A stretch of 64,000 bases of DNA, taken from contig NZ_VFVY01000027.1 of the NCBI RefSeq assembly GCF_006442315.1, positions 23,334-87,333 on the forward strand, given 5' to 3'. The notes under the pieces are model-generated. The model was not told where the DNA came from, did no database searches, and saw only the letters and a program-made list of their open reading frames with translations. Position 1 is the stretch's first letter. Every line of letters begins with the position of its first letter. The position numbers were made by a program, and so were the translations under genes. Source of the stretch: Mesorhizobium sp. B2-3-4. GTDB taxonomy: Bacteria > Pseudomonadota > Alphaproteobacteria > Rhizobiales > Rhizobiaceae. Below, piece after piece: positions 24,727-33,875 of this stretch.

Positions 24727-25893
24727 GTGCGCTACGACATCGTCATCATCGGCGGGGCCATCGTCGGCTCCTCGATCGCCTATTATCTGCGCGAGGAGGG
24801 GTTTTCCGGCTCGATCGCGCTGATCGAGCGCGACCCGCAATTCGCCCATGCGGCAACGACGCTCTCCATGGCCTCGATCCGCCAGCAATTCTCCATCCCC
24901 GAAAACATCCGCCTGTCGCAGTTCACGCTGAAACTGTTCCGGCGGCTGAAGGAGGAATTCGGCGACGAGGCCGATATCGGCTTTCGCGAGGGCGGTTATC
25001 TCATCCTCGCCGGCGAGGCCGGATTGCCGATCCTGAAGGCCAATCATGAGGCGCAGGTCGCCGAGGGCGCCGACATCCTGCTCGAGGACGCCGGCCAGCT
25101 GACCCGCCGCTTCCCCTGGCTGTCGGCCGAAGGCATCGCCGCCGGCGCCTATGGCAGAAGCGGCGAGGGTTGGTTCGACGCGCATGCGATGCTGACGCTG
25201 TTCCGCAAGGCGCTGCGGGCGAAGAAGATCGACTTCATCAACGCTTCGGTCACCGGCATCGAGCGGCAGGGCGATCGCGTCACCGGCGTCAGCCTGGACA
25301 ATGGCGACCGGCTCGAGGCCGGCACTGTCGTCAATGCGGCCGGGCCGAACGCCGGCAAGGTCGCCGCCCTTGCCGGGCTGGTGCTGCCGGTCGAGCCGCG
25401 CAAGCGCAACGTCTTCGTCTTCGAGGCGCGCGAGAAATATGCCGACATGCCGCTGCTGGTCGATCCCTCCGGCATCTATGTGCGGCCGGAAGGCTCGGTC
25501 TATCTTACCGGCGGCGCCGAGCCGGAAGAGGGCGACGGCCCGGCCGATCCCGCGGATTTCGACGTAGACTGGCCGCTGTTCGAAGAGGTCGTCTGGCCGG
25601 TGCTGGCGACCCGCATCCCGGCCTTCGAGGCGATCAAGCCGACGCGCGCCTGGGCCGGCCATTACGACTACAACACGCTCGACCAGAACGCGGTGATCGG
25701 CCCGCACCCTGAGGTGGCGAACTTCCTGTTCGCCAACGGATTCTCCGGCCACGGCCTGCAGCAGGCGCCAGCGGTCGGCAAGGCGCTGGCGGAGTTGATC
25801 GTGCATGGCGGCTACCGGACGATCGACTGCTCGGCGTTTGGCTATGCACGTGTCGCGGAAGGCCGCGCGTTCCGGGAATTGAACGTGATTTGA
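24727..25893 (+). CDS. FAD-dependent oxidoreductase, DAO family
   Basis: 388 residues from a GTG with GGAG six bases upstream. The Rossmann motif is YDIVIIGGAIVGSSIAYYL, with FAD-contacting IERDP after strand 2. Other DAO features are TTLSMASIRQQFS, GTVVNAAGPNAGKVAALAG and the C-terminal NGFSGHGLQQAPAVGKALAE. Relatives oxidise amino acids or N-methylated amino acids (sarcosine or glycine oxidase type, or FOXRED1-like). It starts 28 bases after the kinase stop, probably by read-through. Substrate not determined. Confidence 0.88.
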   Translation: MRYDIVIIGGAIVGSSIAYYLREEGFSGSIALIERDPQFAHAATTLSMASIRQQFSIPENIRLSQFTLKLFRRLKEEFGDEADIGFREGGYLILAGEAGLPILKANHEAQVAEGADILLEDAGQLTRRFPWLSAEGIAAGAYGRSGEGWFDAHAMLTLFRKALRAKKIDFINASVTGIERQGDRVTGVSLDNGDRLEAGTVVNAAGPNAGKVAALAGLVLPVEPRKRNVFVFEAREKYADMPLLVDPSGIYVRPEGSVYLTGGAEPEEGDGPADPADFDVDWPLFEEVVWPVLATRIPAFEAIKPTRAWAGHYDYNTLDQNAVIGPHPEVANFLFANGFSGHGLQQAPAVGKALAELIVHGGYRTIDCSAFGYARVAEGRAFRELNVI

Positions 25894-25909
25894 AAGAACG
25901 GACCAAGGC

Positions 25910-26656
25910 CTAGGATGACGAAGTCGAGCTAATGGCCGCATCGACCGCGAGAGCGTTGCCGAGCGCATGGCCATTGGCCGTGTTGTCGAAGATGCCCCAG
26001 ACCTCGGCGCCGGAAGCCGCCGCCGCCGCCACTTGGCGGCCCACCCGGGCGAGACTCTCGGCATCGTAATCCGAGTAATAGACGCGCGGCGCGCCATGCC
26101 AGCGGAAATAGGCGAGGCCGGGCCAGCCGCCCGGCGCCGCGGCGGCGGGCACCGGAGCGGGGTCGGCGGCGACACGTGCGATCCGGCGGTCGGCCAGAAG
26201 CGCCTCAGCTTCCGCTTCGAACCAGCTGGGATGGCGCGGTTCGCAGGCCAGCCTGGTTTGGGTTCGCTTGCCCATCATGTCGAAGAAGCTGCCTGCGACA
26301 TCCGGCTCGAAGGAAAGGCTCGGCGGCAGCTGCACCAGAAGCACGCCCAGCTTTGCGCCGAGACCTTCGACCTCCTGAAGAAAACTTTCCGCAGGGGTAT
26401 CGCAGTCGGCGAGACGACGCTCATGGGTGACGGCCTTCGGTATCTTGACGGCGAAGCGGAAATGCTCCGGCACGGAGCGTGCCCAGCACTCATAGGTCTC
26501 GCGGCGATGCGGCTTGTAGAAGGAGGTGTCGATCTCGACGATGGGGAAGTGCCTGGAGTAGCGTTCGAGATGCGAGCCGGGTTGCGGAAAGTCATCCCTG
26601 TACCGCGTCGGAATGCCCCAACCGGCCGTACCTATGAACCATCCCTGCTTTTCCAT
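25910..26656 (-). CDS. DUF72 family protein (YecE type)
   Basis: 248 residues: WFIGTAGWGIPTRYRDDFPQ, then YSRHFPIVEIDTSFYKPHRR, FRFAVKIPKAVTHERRL, LVQLPPSL, and near the end YYSDYDAESLARVGRQV and WGIFDNTANGHALGNAL. All are DUF72 signatures of a TIM-barrel-like protein. The family is common and of unknown function, sometimes placed near nuclease-like genes. It is convergent with the FAD oxidoreductase, whose stop lies 16 bases away. Confidence 0.85.
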   Translation of the reverse strand: MEKQGWFIGTAGWGIPTRYRDDFPQPGSHLERYSRHFPIVEIDTSFYKPHRRETYECWARSVPEHFRFAVKIPKAVTHERRLADCDTPAESFLQEVEGLGAKLGVLLVQLPPSLSFEPDVAGSFFDMMGKRTQTRLACEPRHPSWFEAEAEALLADRRIARVAADPAPVPAAAAPGGWPGLAYFRWHGAPRVYYSDYDAESLARVGRQVAAAAASGAEVWGIFDNTANGHALGNALAVDAAISSTSSS

Positions 26657-26723
26657 GCATGGGATGTGGACCTGATGAGGTGGGGGTCAAGGAGCGCTGA
26701 GGTGGCGACGCTTCGTTTGTTGC

Positions 26724-27215
26724 TCACATCGCGGCCGGCCTTCCAGCCTCGACATGCGCCTGCAGCCAGGCCAGCACCCGCGCCCAGCTCCCGGCATGCT
26801 CGGCCGCCGCCTCCTGCAGCCCGGCAAAGCCGCCATGGCAGATGGTGAGACGGGTTCCCCCGGCGATCGGCTCCAGCAGCCAGGCAATCGTGGTTGGCCG
26901 CCGGCCAAGCGTGGGATGGTCCCAGCCATAGGCCCGCGTCTGCACGATCCGGCGCGCCGTTTCGAGCTCGAGGAATTCGCCGCCGGCCGGCAGGTCCTTG
27001 CCGTCAGCCGCGCGGAAGACGGCGCTCCAGCGGCCGCCGACGCTAAGGTCGGCCGACCAGTCCACCATCCGGCCGGTGTCGGCGGACCCCCACCAGTGCT
27101 CGACTTCCTTGCCGACCAGCGCCTCGAAGATGCGTTCCGCAGGCGCTTCGATCTCGGCCGATGCCATGACCGTCTCGCCATTAGTGATGCTCCGCACCCT
27201 GGCAAAATGCATCAT
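26724..27215 (-). CDS. SRPBCC (AHSA1-type) domain protein
   Basis: 163 residues from the ATG with GGAGG five bases upstream; an adjacent second ATG is also possible. The START-like fold is seen in AEIEAPAERIFEALVGKEVE, WWGSADTG, SVGGRWSAVFRAADGKDLP and EPIAGGTRLTICHGGFAG. Such proteins bind hydrophobic small molecules or act as co-chaperone-like domains; many are simply unassigned. It lies downstream of, and 40 bases from, another SRPBCC gene that is coupled to an ArsR regulator, and may share its promoter. Confidence 0.82.
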   Translation of the reverse strand: MMHFARVRSITNGETVMASAEIEAPAERIFEALVGKEVEHWWGSADTGRMVDWSADLSVGGRWSAVFRAADGKDLPAGGEFLELETARRIVQTRAYGWDHPTLGRRPTTIAWLLEPIAGGTRLTICHGGFAGLQEAAAEHAGSWARVLAWLQAHVEAGRPAAM

Positions 27216-27255
27216 CGACGCCTCCTTCAAGTTCGTTTCGGAAACGAAATGAGGC

Positions 27256-27702
27256 TTAACCCTTCGATGGCGGGCGCTCGAAACCCTTGCCGGTCTCGAG
27301 CAGGCTCTTCAGGCTGGCCAGCACCAGCGGCCAGCCCTTGGCGACGTTGCCGATCAACCGGTGCGGCCCGTCCGCCTCATGGGTGACGGCAAGCTTCATC
27401 AAGTCGCCGTCCGGCTCGATGGTGAAGGTGCAGCGTGTATAGCCGTCCTCCCTGATCTCGGGCATCCATTCGTTGCGCCATTTGATCACCAGGCGTCGCG
27501 GCGGGTCGATCTCGAGGATCTCGCCGCTGTCGGCGATACGGCCGTCCGGAAAAATCAGCTTCCAGCTCGCGCCCACTTTCCACTCGCTCTCCTGATAGGA
27601 GCAGAGGAAGAACTGCCGGTTGAATTCCGGATCGGTCAATGCTTCCCAAAGCTTTTCGGGCGTGGTGCGGATATAGGTCACATAAACGAAGCTGTTGCTC
27701 AC
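27256..27702 (-). CDS. SRPBCC (AHSA1-type) protein coupled to ArsR
   Basis: 148 residues: FVYVTYIRTTPEKLWEALTD, FFLCSYQESEWKVGASWKL, then ILEIDPPRRLVIKWRNEW and RLIGNVAKGWPLVLASLKSL. This is the AHSA1-type SRPBCC pattern commonly encoded beside ArsR regulators. Its start overlaps the arsR stop by four bases (ATGA), giving translational coupling. The pair forms a recurring module whose inducer is not known. Confidence 0.85.
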   Translation of the reverse strand: MSNSFVYVTYIRTTPEKLWEALTDPEFNRQFFLCSYQESEWKVGASWKLIFPDGRIADSGEILEIDPPRRLVIKWRNEWMPEIREDGYTRCTFTIEPDGDLMKLAVTHEADGPHRLIGNVAKGWPLVLASLKSLLETGKGFERPPSKG

Positions 27703-28019
27703 GGCTCTTCCCTTTCAAGGCGTTTCTTCAGGTCGCTGAGGGCGGTCAGCCGCCCCCGCTCGAACTTGCCGATCCAGCGTTCGGCGATCTCGTTGATCGG
27801 AACCGGGTTGAGGTAGTGCTCCTTCTCTCGGCCGCGGCGGATGGTGGTGACGAGATTTGCCTCTTCCAGGATCGCCAGGTGCTTGGTCACGGCCTGGCGG
27901 GTCATCGCCATCTCCGCGCACAGCGCATTCAGCGTCTGCCCGTTCCTGGCATGGAGGCTGTCCAGCAATTGCCGGCGTGTCGGGTCGGCCAGCGCGCGAA
28001 AGACTGCATCCATGCTCAT
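27699..28019 (-). CDS. ArsR-family transcriptional regulator
   Basis: About 106 residues from the ATG of MSMDAVF (MDAVF six bases later is also possible). The winged helix is MDAVFRALADPTRRQLLDSL, NALCAEMAMTRQAVTKHLAI and LEEANLVTTIRRGREKEHYL. No metal-binding ELCVCDL-type cysteines are present, so it is not a metal sensor of the classical kind. A perfect palindrome lies ten bases before the start, which points to autoregulation. Confidence 0.88.
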   Translation of the reverse strand: MSMDAVFRALADPTRRQLLDSLHARNGQTLNALCAEMAMTRQAVTKHLAILEEANLVTTIRRGREKEHYLNPVPINEIAERWIGKFERGRLTALSDLKKRLEREEP

Positions 28020-28028
28020 GGCGTTAAT

Positions 28029-28048
28029 ATGCAACCATTTGGTTGCAT
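28029..28048 (-). promoter_or_regulatory. Palindromic operator for the ArsR regulator
   Basis: ATGCAACCATTTGGTTGCAT: perfect 9-base arms around two central bases, ten bases before the arsR start. Position and symmetry match an operator for a dimeric winged-helix repressor, controlling arsR and the coupled SRPBCC gene. Confidence 0.8.
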
Positions 28049-28100
28049 GTCAAGCGGGAAGATCACGCGCCATCGGCGGGCAGCAATCGCGCGGGGGCAA

Positions 28101-28526
28101 TCAGCGTGCTCGGGAGAACCAGAAGGCGTCGGTCATGCGCTTCATGCCGATGCGCTCGTAGAAGCCGATCGCGTCGGGCATCGAAACCAGGCTGATGGCG
28201 ACCGAGGGGCCAAGCTGGCGGCGGGCTTCGTCCATCAGGCCCTTGCCGATGCCCAACCCTTGCGCCCTGGCCGAGACGGCAAGATCGCTGATGTAGCAAA
28301 CCCAGGAAAAGTCGGTCAGGCAGCGCGCAACGCCAATCAGCGGCTTGCCTTCCATGTCGAGACGGGCGGTCACGATCAGGTTGGCGCCGTCCAGCATCGC
28401 CTTCAGCCTTGCCTCGTCGTCGACGGGCCGGACCTCGCCGAGACCGGATTCGACCAGCACGCGGCGGAACTGCGCGGTATCGAGCGATGTTTCGCGGGCG
28501 TAGAGGACATGCGACTGGTCGGCCAT
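28101..28526 (-). CDS. GNAT family N-acetyltransferase
   Basis: 141 residues. Motif A is ARAQGLGIGKGLMDEA, preceded by CYISDLAVS and followed by ISLVSMPDAIGFYERIGMKR. LVSMPDAIGFYERIGM is a common ending of GNAT acetyltransferases acting on small molecules or protein N-termini. The ATG of MADQSH is the first plausible start; sequence upstream belongs to the leuD promoter region. It is divergent from leuD. Substrate unknown. Confidence 0.85.
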   Translation of the reverse strand: MADQSHVLYARETSLDTAQFRRVLVESGLGEVRPVDDEARLKAMLDGANLIVTARLDMEGKPLIGVARCLTDFSWVCYISDLAVSARAQGLGIGKGLMDEARRQLGPSVAISLVSMPDAIGFYERIGMKRMTDAFWFSRAR

Positions 28527-28683
28527 GGCGTCCACACTGCACCACTCCCGGACAATACCAAACCGCTTTTTAGCCCTTCTTCGATGGACCAAGGGCGCGC
28601 ACGAACAGTTGCCTTTTATTTGCCGCCGGCTTTGTGTAAACCGTGGCCAGAAAATCCCCGCAACGAAAACACGGGCCAAAGCC

Positions 28684-29289
28684 ATGGAAAAATTCACCAA
28701 GCTCACCGGCGTCGCCGCCCCCATGCCGATCGTCAATGTCGACACCGACATGATCATCCCGAAGGATTATCTCAAGACGATCAAGCGTACCGGGCTTGGC
28801 ATCGGCCTGTTCGCCGAGATGCGCTACAAGGACGACGGTTCGGAAAACCCGGATTTCGTGCTCAACAAGCCGGCCTACCGCAAGGCGCAGATCCTGGTCG
28901 CCGGCGACAATTTCGGCTGCGGCTCGAGCCGCGAGCATGCGCCGTGGGCGCTGCTCGATTTCGGCATTCGCTGCGTCATCTCGACCTCGTTCGCCGACAT
29001 CTTCTACAACAACTGCTTCAAGAACGGCGTGCTGCCGATCACCGTCAGCCCGGAAGATCTGGAGAAGCTGATGGACGACGCCTCGCGCGGCTCCAACGCC
29101 ACTTTGTCGATCGACCTCGAAGCCAAGGAGATCCGCGGCCCCGATGGCGGCGTGGTCAGCTTCGACCTCGACGACTTCAAGCGCCATTGCATGCTCAACG
29201 GCCTCGACGATATCGGCCTGACCATGGAAAAGGCCGGCGCCATCGCCTCGTTCGAGAAGCGCAACGCCGAACAGCGCCCCTGGGCCTGA
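28684..29289 (+). CDS. leuD: 3-isopropylmalate dehydratase small subunit LeuD
   Basis: 201 residues, the usual LeuD length. MPIVNVDTDMIIPKDYLKTI at the N-terminus, FGCGSSREHAPWALLDFGIR as substrate-specificity loop, and FADIFYNNCFKNGVLPI are diagnostic. With LeuC it isomerises 2- to 3-isopropylmalate in leucine biosynthesis. LeuC is not adjacent here; leuB lies about 5 kb downstream, so the pathway genes are scattered. AAAGCC precedes the ATG and a hairpin follows the stop. Confidence 0.96.
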   Translation: MEKFTKLTGVAAPMPIVNVDTDMIIPKDYLKTIKRTGLGIGLFAEMRYKDDGSENPDFVLNKPAYRKAQILVAGDNFGCGSSREHAPWALLDFGIRCVISTSFADIFYNNCFKNGVLPITVSPEDLEKLMDDASRGSNATLSIDLEAKEIRGPDGGVVSFDLDDFKRHCMLNGLDDIGLTMEKAGAIASFEKRNAEQRPWA

Positions 29290-29313
29290 GCGGCGCCGTC
29301 CGGAACGGATAAG

Positions 29314-29333
29314 CCCGGCCTTTTGAGGCCGGG
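29314..29333 (+). terminator. Hairpin after leuD
   Basis: CCCGGCC-TTTTGA-GGCCGGG, a 7-base GC stem with six-base loop 25 bases after the leuD stop. Only a weak T-tract (TT) follows, so termination could be partial. Confidence 0.55.
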
Positions 29334-29334
29334 T

Positions 29335-29438
29335 TAGAGCAGTTCCGGGAAAAGTGCCTAGCGCTTCCCCTTTGGAATTGCTTGAAAACAAAGAGTTAGA
29401 GCGGGGCAGCGATTCCACCAAACGCTGAACCGCTCTGG
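29335..29438 (+). repeat. About 100-bp dispersed repeat element (TAGAGCAGTTCC family)
   Basis: It starts TAGAGCAGTTCCGGGAAAAG, contains GGAATTGCTTGAAAACAAAG and GAGTTAGAGCGG, and ends GCTGAACCGCTCTGG. The ends are imperfect inverted repeats (TAGAGC-N2-TTC / GAA-N2-GCTCT). Elements of this composition are frequent between genes in Mesorhizobium and relatives, from memory; this is the only copy seen in the window. Confidence 0.6.
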
Positions 29439-29460
29439 TGCGACTGAAGGAGGGATAGTC

Positions 29461-30393
29461 ATGAGACATCAGCTTCTTGCCGGCGCCTGCGGGTTGGCCC
29501 TGTTGCTGGTGCCCGCCGCGGGCGGGCTCGCGCAGACGCAGACGCCGGCCGCGCAGCCGGCGCCGGCCGAACAACCAGCCGCCGGCCAGGACACGGGGAC
29601 GAACGCCGCCGACGCTTCCGACGACGACAAGCAGGCGCCCGTGCCGTTCGAGGGCGGCCACCTCACCATCACGCAGCCGGAGCAGGATGGCGAGAAGGTG
29701 CTGGCCTATGACGGCCAGAAGCTGGCCAGCAATTACGACGTGTTCTTCGACAAGATCGTTGAGGTCGGCGGCGTCAAGGTGGCGCTTTTCGATGTCGGCG
29801 ATGGCGGCAATCAATGCGGCCCGGCCAAGGTGATCGTCTGGAAGCCGGAGGGGGGCACCATCCAGAGCACTACGGTCGAACAGGACGAGTGCGGCGCGCC
29901 GCCGGCGGCGGTGTCCGACGATGCCATCTATTTCGTGCCGTACCTTCTGCCGGGCGACGACAAGCCGGCCTTGCAATGGTCGCCGGCGTCAGGGCTGACG
30001 ATTTCCGGCAATCTGAGCTACACGCCGGAGCCCGGCACCGACTGGAAGGATATCGACCCGTCGAAATACGACAACATCATCGACGCCTTCCACAATGAGG
30101 CCGTCTACAAGGAAGCGCAGAAGCTGCTCGGCAACGACATGCCCGACATGGCGACCAGCCTGCTGGTCGGCGGCGGTACGGAAAAGACAGCGTCCGGCGC
30201 CTTCTATGCCACGGGCTGCGTGCCGCATGATTGCGGCGGCAATGACGGCTTCATGGCGGTCGACCCGGCCCAGCACAAGCTCTACTTCGCCCGCCGCGGC
30301 GACGATGGCCAGCCAAAGGGCTGGCCATCGCTGGAGACATGGCCTGCCGATATCAAGGCAGCGCTGGACAAGGCGCAGGGCGAGGCGAACTAG
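29461..30393 (+). CDS. Secreted protein of unknown function
   Basis: 310 residues. The signal peptide (MRHQLLAGACGLALLLVPAA, cleavage near GGLA-Q) is followed by a Pro/Ala/Gln-rich linker of about 40 residues and a globular part. Notable stretches are VLAYDGQKLASNYDVFFDKI, FDVGDGGNQCGPAKVIVWKP and FYATGCVPHDCGGNDGFMAV. Two Cys-pairs (NQCGP/DECGA and GCVPHDCGG) suggest disulfides. Not recognised as a named family. The C-terminus (HDCGGNDGFMAVDPAQHKLY) resembles the end of inhibitor- or lysozyme-binding periplasmic proteins, which is only an impression. It follows leuD and the repeat element as a single gene. Confidence 0.75.
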   Translation: MRHQLLAGACGLALLLVPAAGGLAQTQTPAAQPAPAEQPAAGQDTGTNAADASDDDKQAPVPFEGGHLTITQPEQDGEKVLAYDGQKLASNYDVFFDKIVEVGGVKVALFDVGDGGNQCGPAKVIVWKPEGGTIQSTTVEQDECGAPPAAVSDDAIYFVPYLLPGDDKPALQWSPASGLTISGNLSYTPEPGTDWKDIDPSKYDNIIDAFHNEAVYKEAQKLLGNDMPDMATSLLVGGGTEKTASGAFYATGCVPHDCGGNDGFMAVDPAQHKLYFARRGDDGQPKGWPSLETWPADIKAALDKAQGEAN

Positions 30394-30444
30394 TCTGGCA
30401 TTGGGCCGGCCGGGACCGGTTCGCAATTCCAGCAGGACAGGGGT

Positions 30445-33254
30445 TCAGTTCGCTCCCAGGCTCAGCGCTTTCTTGCGGTCGGCCTCGGCACGCTTGTGAT
30501 TGCCCTTTGCTTCCCATGCCCGGCTTCGGGCCTTGTAGGCCGTGGCGAAATCCGGATCGAGGGTTATCGCCCGGCTCAATCGTCTATGGCGCCATCATAG
30601 TCGGCCCTGCCGGTTCGGATGACGCCTCGGCCCATATAGGCAAAATGGTTCTTGCGATCGAGGCTGAGCGCCATTTCGAAGTCGCGCATCGCGGCGTCGT
30701 CATTATGACTGCCCATCCATATGAGGCCTCGATCGGCATAGACCCTCGCGTCCTTGGGATTGAGGCTGATGGCCATCTCGTAGTCCGCAAGCGCCCCTTC
30801 GTAATCGCCTTGGAAGCCGCGGTTCTGGCCGCGGTCATAATAGGTATCGGCAGAATTCGGATTGAGCGTGATCGCCCGGCTGTAGTCGTCGACGGCACGG
30901 GCGTACTCGCCTTTTGCCTCCCAGGCCAAGGCCCGAGCCAGATAGGCGTCGTGGAATGCCGGGAAGAGTGCAATCGCCTTGCCGTAAAGGGCTATGGCAC
31001 CGTCATAGTTCTTTCTCTCCTGCAGCGCCCAGCCCTTGCCGAATAGCCGCGCCGCCGGCGAAGTGCTGCCTGGCCTTGTCGGTTCTTCGCCAGTCTGGCC
31101 GTCGACTTTGCTCGATCTCGTCGAGGCGCCCGCGCGGGTGTTCTTGCCGGTTGCAGGTTGCGTGTCGGCGGAGACGGCTGCCTTCCCGCTTTGCCCTTTC
31201 GTCGCCATCGCTGCCTTGCGGGCGATGGCATAGTCGGAATTGCCGGGGTCGAGTTCGAGCGCCTTGTCGAAGTCGATGACGGCGCCCGCGTAATCCTTCC
31301 GGTCGGCCCGCGCCATGCCGCGCGCATAATAGCTGGCGTCATCCTTCGCATCGATCCCGATCGCGACGGAATAGGCGGCGATCGCACGCCCGGCGTCGCC
31401 CTTGGCGTGCCAGGCCAGGCCCTCGCAGTAGAAGGCGTCGTGCGCCTTCGGGTCGAGTTCGGCGGCGCGGCCGCAGTCGGCTAGCGCGCCGTCGGCATCG
31501 CCCGAGGTTATCCTGGCGAGGCCCCGGTGCAGAAGCGCCTCAGGAAAGTTGGGACTGACGGCTATGGCCTTGTCGTAGTCCGCGATCGCCTTGGCGTAGT
31601 CCCGCTTGGCGGCCCAGGCCCGACCGCGGCCGAGATGGGCAAAGCGGTTTTCGGGATCGAGCGCGATCGCCTGGTCGTAGGCGCCGATCGCCTTGTCATA
31701 CTTGCCCATGCCGAGGAAGGCGTCGCCACCAAGGACAGCCTCCAGGGCGCGCGGGTCCTTTGCCGCAAGGACCCTTTCTGTCAGCGCCTTACCTTCCGCG
31801 GCCGTCATCTGCGGAATGGCCGATGGCGGCTTCGGAGTGCCTGTCTCGGGCTCCGCTTGTATCGCGTCTGGCGGTGGGGCGAGCGCAACGCTGCCGTCCG
31901 CGAACTGCTCGTCGCAGGTTCCAGCCCGCCGCGGATCGAGCTCGACGGCGCGCCGGCAATCGGCGGCGGCGCCGACCTTGTCGCCGCTCAGCGTCCTCGC
32001 GCGGCCCCGCAAAAGATAGGCCTCGGCATTGTCCGGGTCGAGGCTGATCGCCTTGGCAAGGTCGAGAAGCGCGCCTCCGACACCATAATCCGCCAGCCGC
32101 GCCTTGGCGCGTTCGACCAGGACATTTGCCGCGGCCGGGTCCCTTGTGTTACCGGCCGCCGACTGGTCGGGTTCGCCGGGCGCACGCTCGTTGCAGGAGC
32201 CTGCGCGCTTCGGCTCAAGTTCAACGGCGCGCCGGCAGTCATTGGCGGCAATGGCGTAATTTCCTTGCGAAGCCTCGGCGAGCGAGCGGTCGTAAAAAGC
32301 TTCGGCATTGTAGGGGTCGAGCTGAATGGCAGCGCTGAAACTGTCGATTGCACTGGCGACATAGCCCTGCGTCTGCTGCTCCAAGCCTCGCTTCAGATAC
32401 CAGGCAACGCGCTCCGAGTGATCCTCTTTCCTGGGGTAGAGTTGAAGCGGCTCGTACGGGGGCGGCGCGGCCGGCTGTTCAGCCGCCCGTCGCGTGGCCT
32501 GGAGGCTCAGCCTTTCCTTGGCGTACTCAGGATCAGACGGATCGAGCGCGATGGCCTTGTCCAGATCGGCGATAGCCTTGTCGGGATCGATCGTCTTCCA
32601 GACCAATGCGCGGATAAAGTAAGACCTTGCATCGTTCGGCTTCAAGGAGATGGCCTTGTCGAGATCGGCGAATGCTTCCCGTGCATTGCCGATCCGGGCC
32701 ATGGTCATACCGCGTACCCGGTACGCCTGGTCGTCGGCCGGGTCGAGGCGGATCGCTTCATCCAGATCGGCAAGAGCGCCGGCATAGTCTCTCTTCAAGC
32801 CCCGGCTTTTGGCGCGGTTGAAATAGAAATGCGAATTTGCCGGATCCAGCCGGATCGCCTCGTCGAATTCAACAATTGCGCTGACATGGTCGCCCTTGTC
32901 CTGCCAGGCGATGCCGCGCACGCCGTAGGCGCTCGCATTGGTGGGGTCGATATCGATCGCCACGTCGCAATCGACGATGGCACGGTCGTGCTCGCCTTTC
33001 TTGCTGAATGCCCTGGCGCGATTGACATAGAGGCCGGCATCGTCCGGCGTGAGCGCGATCGCGCGGGTGCAGGCGGCGATCCGCCGGTCGGGATCGACCT
33101 TGCCGCGGCTGAAACAGGTTGCGTGGTCAACGCCGGCAGCGGACGCCGGCGTGCCGAGACCGACGAGGGCCACCAGCCCCGCCAGCAATAACAATGACAG
33201 CCAGCCAGGCATTGCAATAAACGCGCATGCAAGCGCGCTCATTCGGCGTGACAT
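30445..33254 (-). pseudogene. Large exported TPR protein, frameshifted near its 3' end
   Basis: The main frame (to 30576) gives 892 residues starting at MSRRMSAL with a signal peptide or anchor (LSLLLLAGLVALVGLGTPAS). About twenty TPR units follow, such as AYGVRGIAWQDKGDHVSAIV and RARAFSKKGEHDRAIVDCDV, in blocks separated by Cys-containing linkers (CRRAVELEPKRAGSCNE and CRRAVELDPRRAGTCDE). The frame stops at TGA in the middle of the last TPR; the remaining helices, SRAITLDPDFATAYKARSRA and then 23 more residues to a natural TGA, lie in the next frame. A one-base loss is the simplest cause. The protein may still work without the last 43 residues, so pseudogene status is uncertain. A scaffold role is inferred. 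Confidence 0.8.
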
Positions 33255-33442
33255 GGTCTGATCTCCCCCCGGAGTTGGCTCGTCGCTGCTGTGCATAGTT
33301 CTGTGTTTGTTCCAAAATGCAAGCAGAAATTGCAGTGGTCGCCGACTTTACAGGTGCTGCACCGCCGATCCACCGGCATTGGCCCATGGCAGGGCCGGCG
33401 CTTTCCCACAGAATGGGTCGCAACCATGGCAAGGGACACCCA

Positions 33443-33826
33443 ATGCGCAATCTCATCTCCACCGGCTCCCCGTTCGAAAAGACCGCCGGCTATTCGCGCG
33501 CCGTGGTGCAGGGCGACTGGTGCTTCGTCTCCGGCACGACCGGCTACGACTATGCCACCATGACCATGCCCGAAACCGTCGAGGCGCAGACGCGCAACTG
33601 CCTGGCGACGATCGGCAAGGCGCTCGCCGATGGCGGCTTCGAGATGGCGGATGTGGTGCGGGCGCATTACTACATCACCGACCAGGCCTTCGTGGACGTC
33701 GTCTTCCCGATCCTGGGCGAGACGTTCGGCGACATCAGGCCGGCGGCGACGATGATCGTCTGCCAGCTCAACAAGCCGGAAATGAAGATCGAGATCGAGG
33801 TGACGGCGCTGCGGCGCACGGCCTGA
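33443..33826 (+). CDS. RidA family protein
   Basis: 127 residues: STGSPFEKTAGYSRAVVQGD at the N-terminus, WCFVSGTTGYD, TRNCLATIGKALADGGFEMA and the C-terminal KIEIEVTALRRT. RidA members deaminate reactive enamine/imine intermediates from amino-acid catabolism; this subtype (with GTTGYD) is close to the YjgF-like subgroups, some lacking the catalytic Arg. The closing residues EIEVTAL end the fold correctly. The ATG follows AAGGGACACC. Confidence 0.87.
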   Translation: MRNLISTGSPFEKTAGYSRAVVQGDWCFVSGTTGYDYATMTMPETVEAQTRNCLATIGKALADGGFEMADVVRAHYYITDQAFVDVVFPILGETFGDIRPAATMIVCQLNKPEMKIEIEVTALRRTA

Positions 33827-33875
33827 TGCAACCGCCCAGAAGCCGGCAATGCGTGCGCAAAGCGAGGATCAGCCC

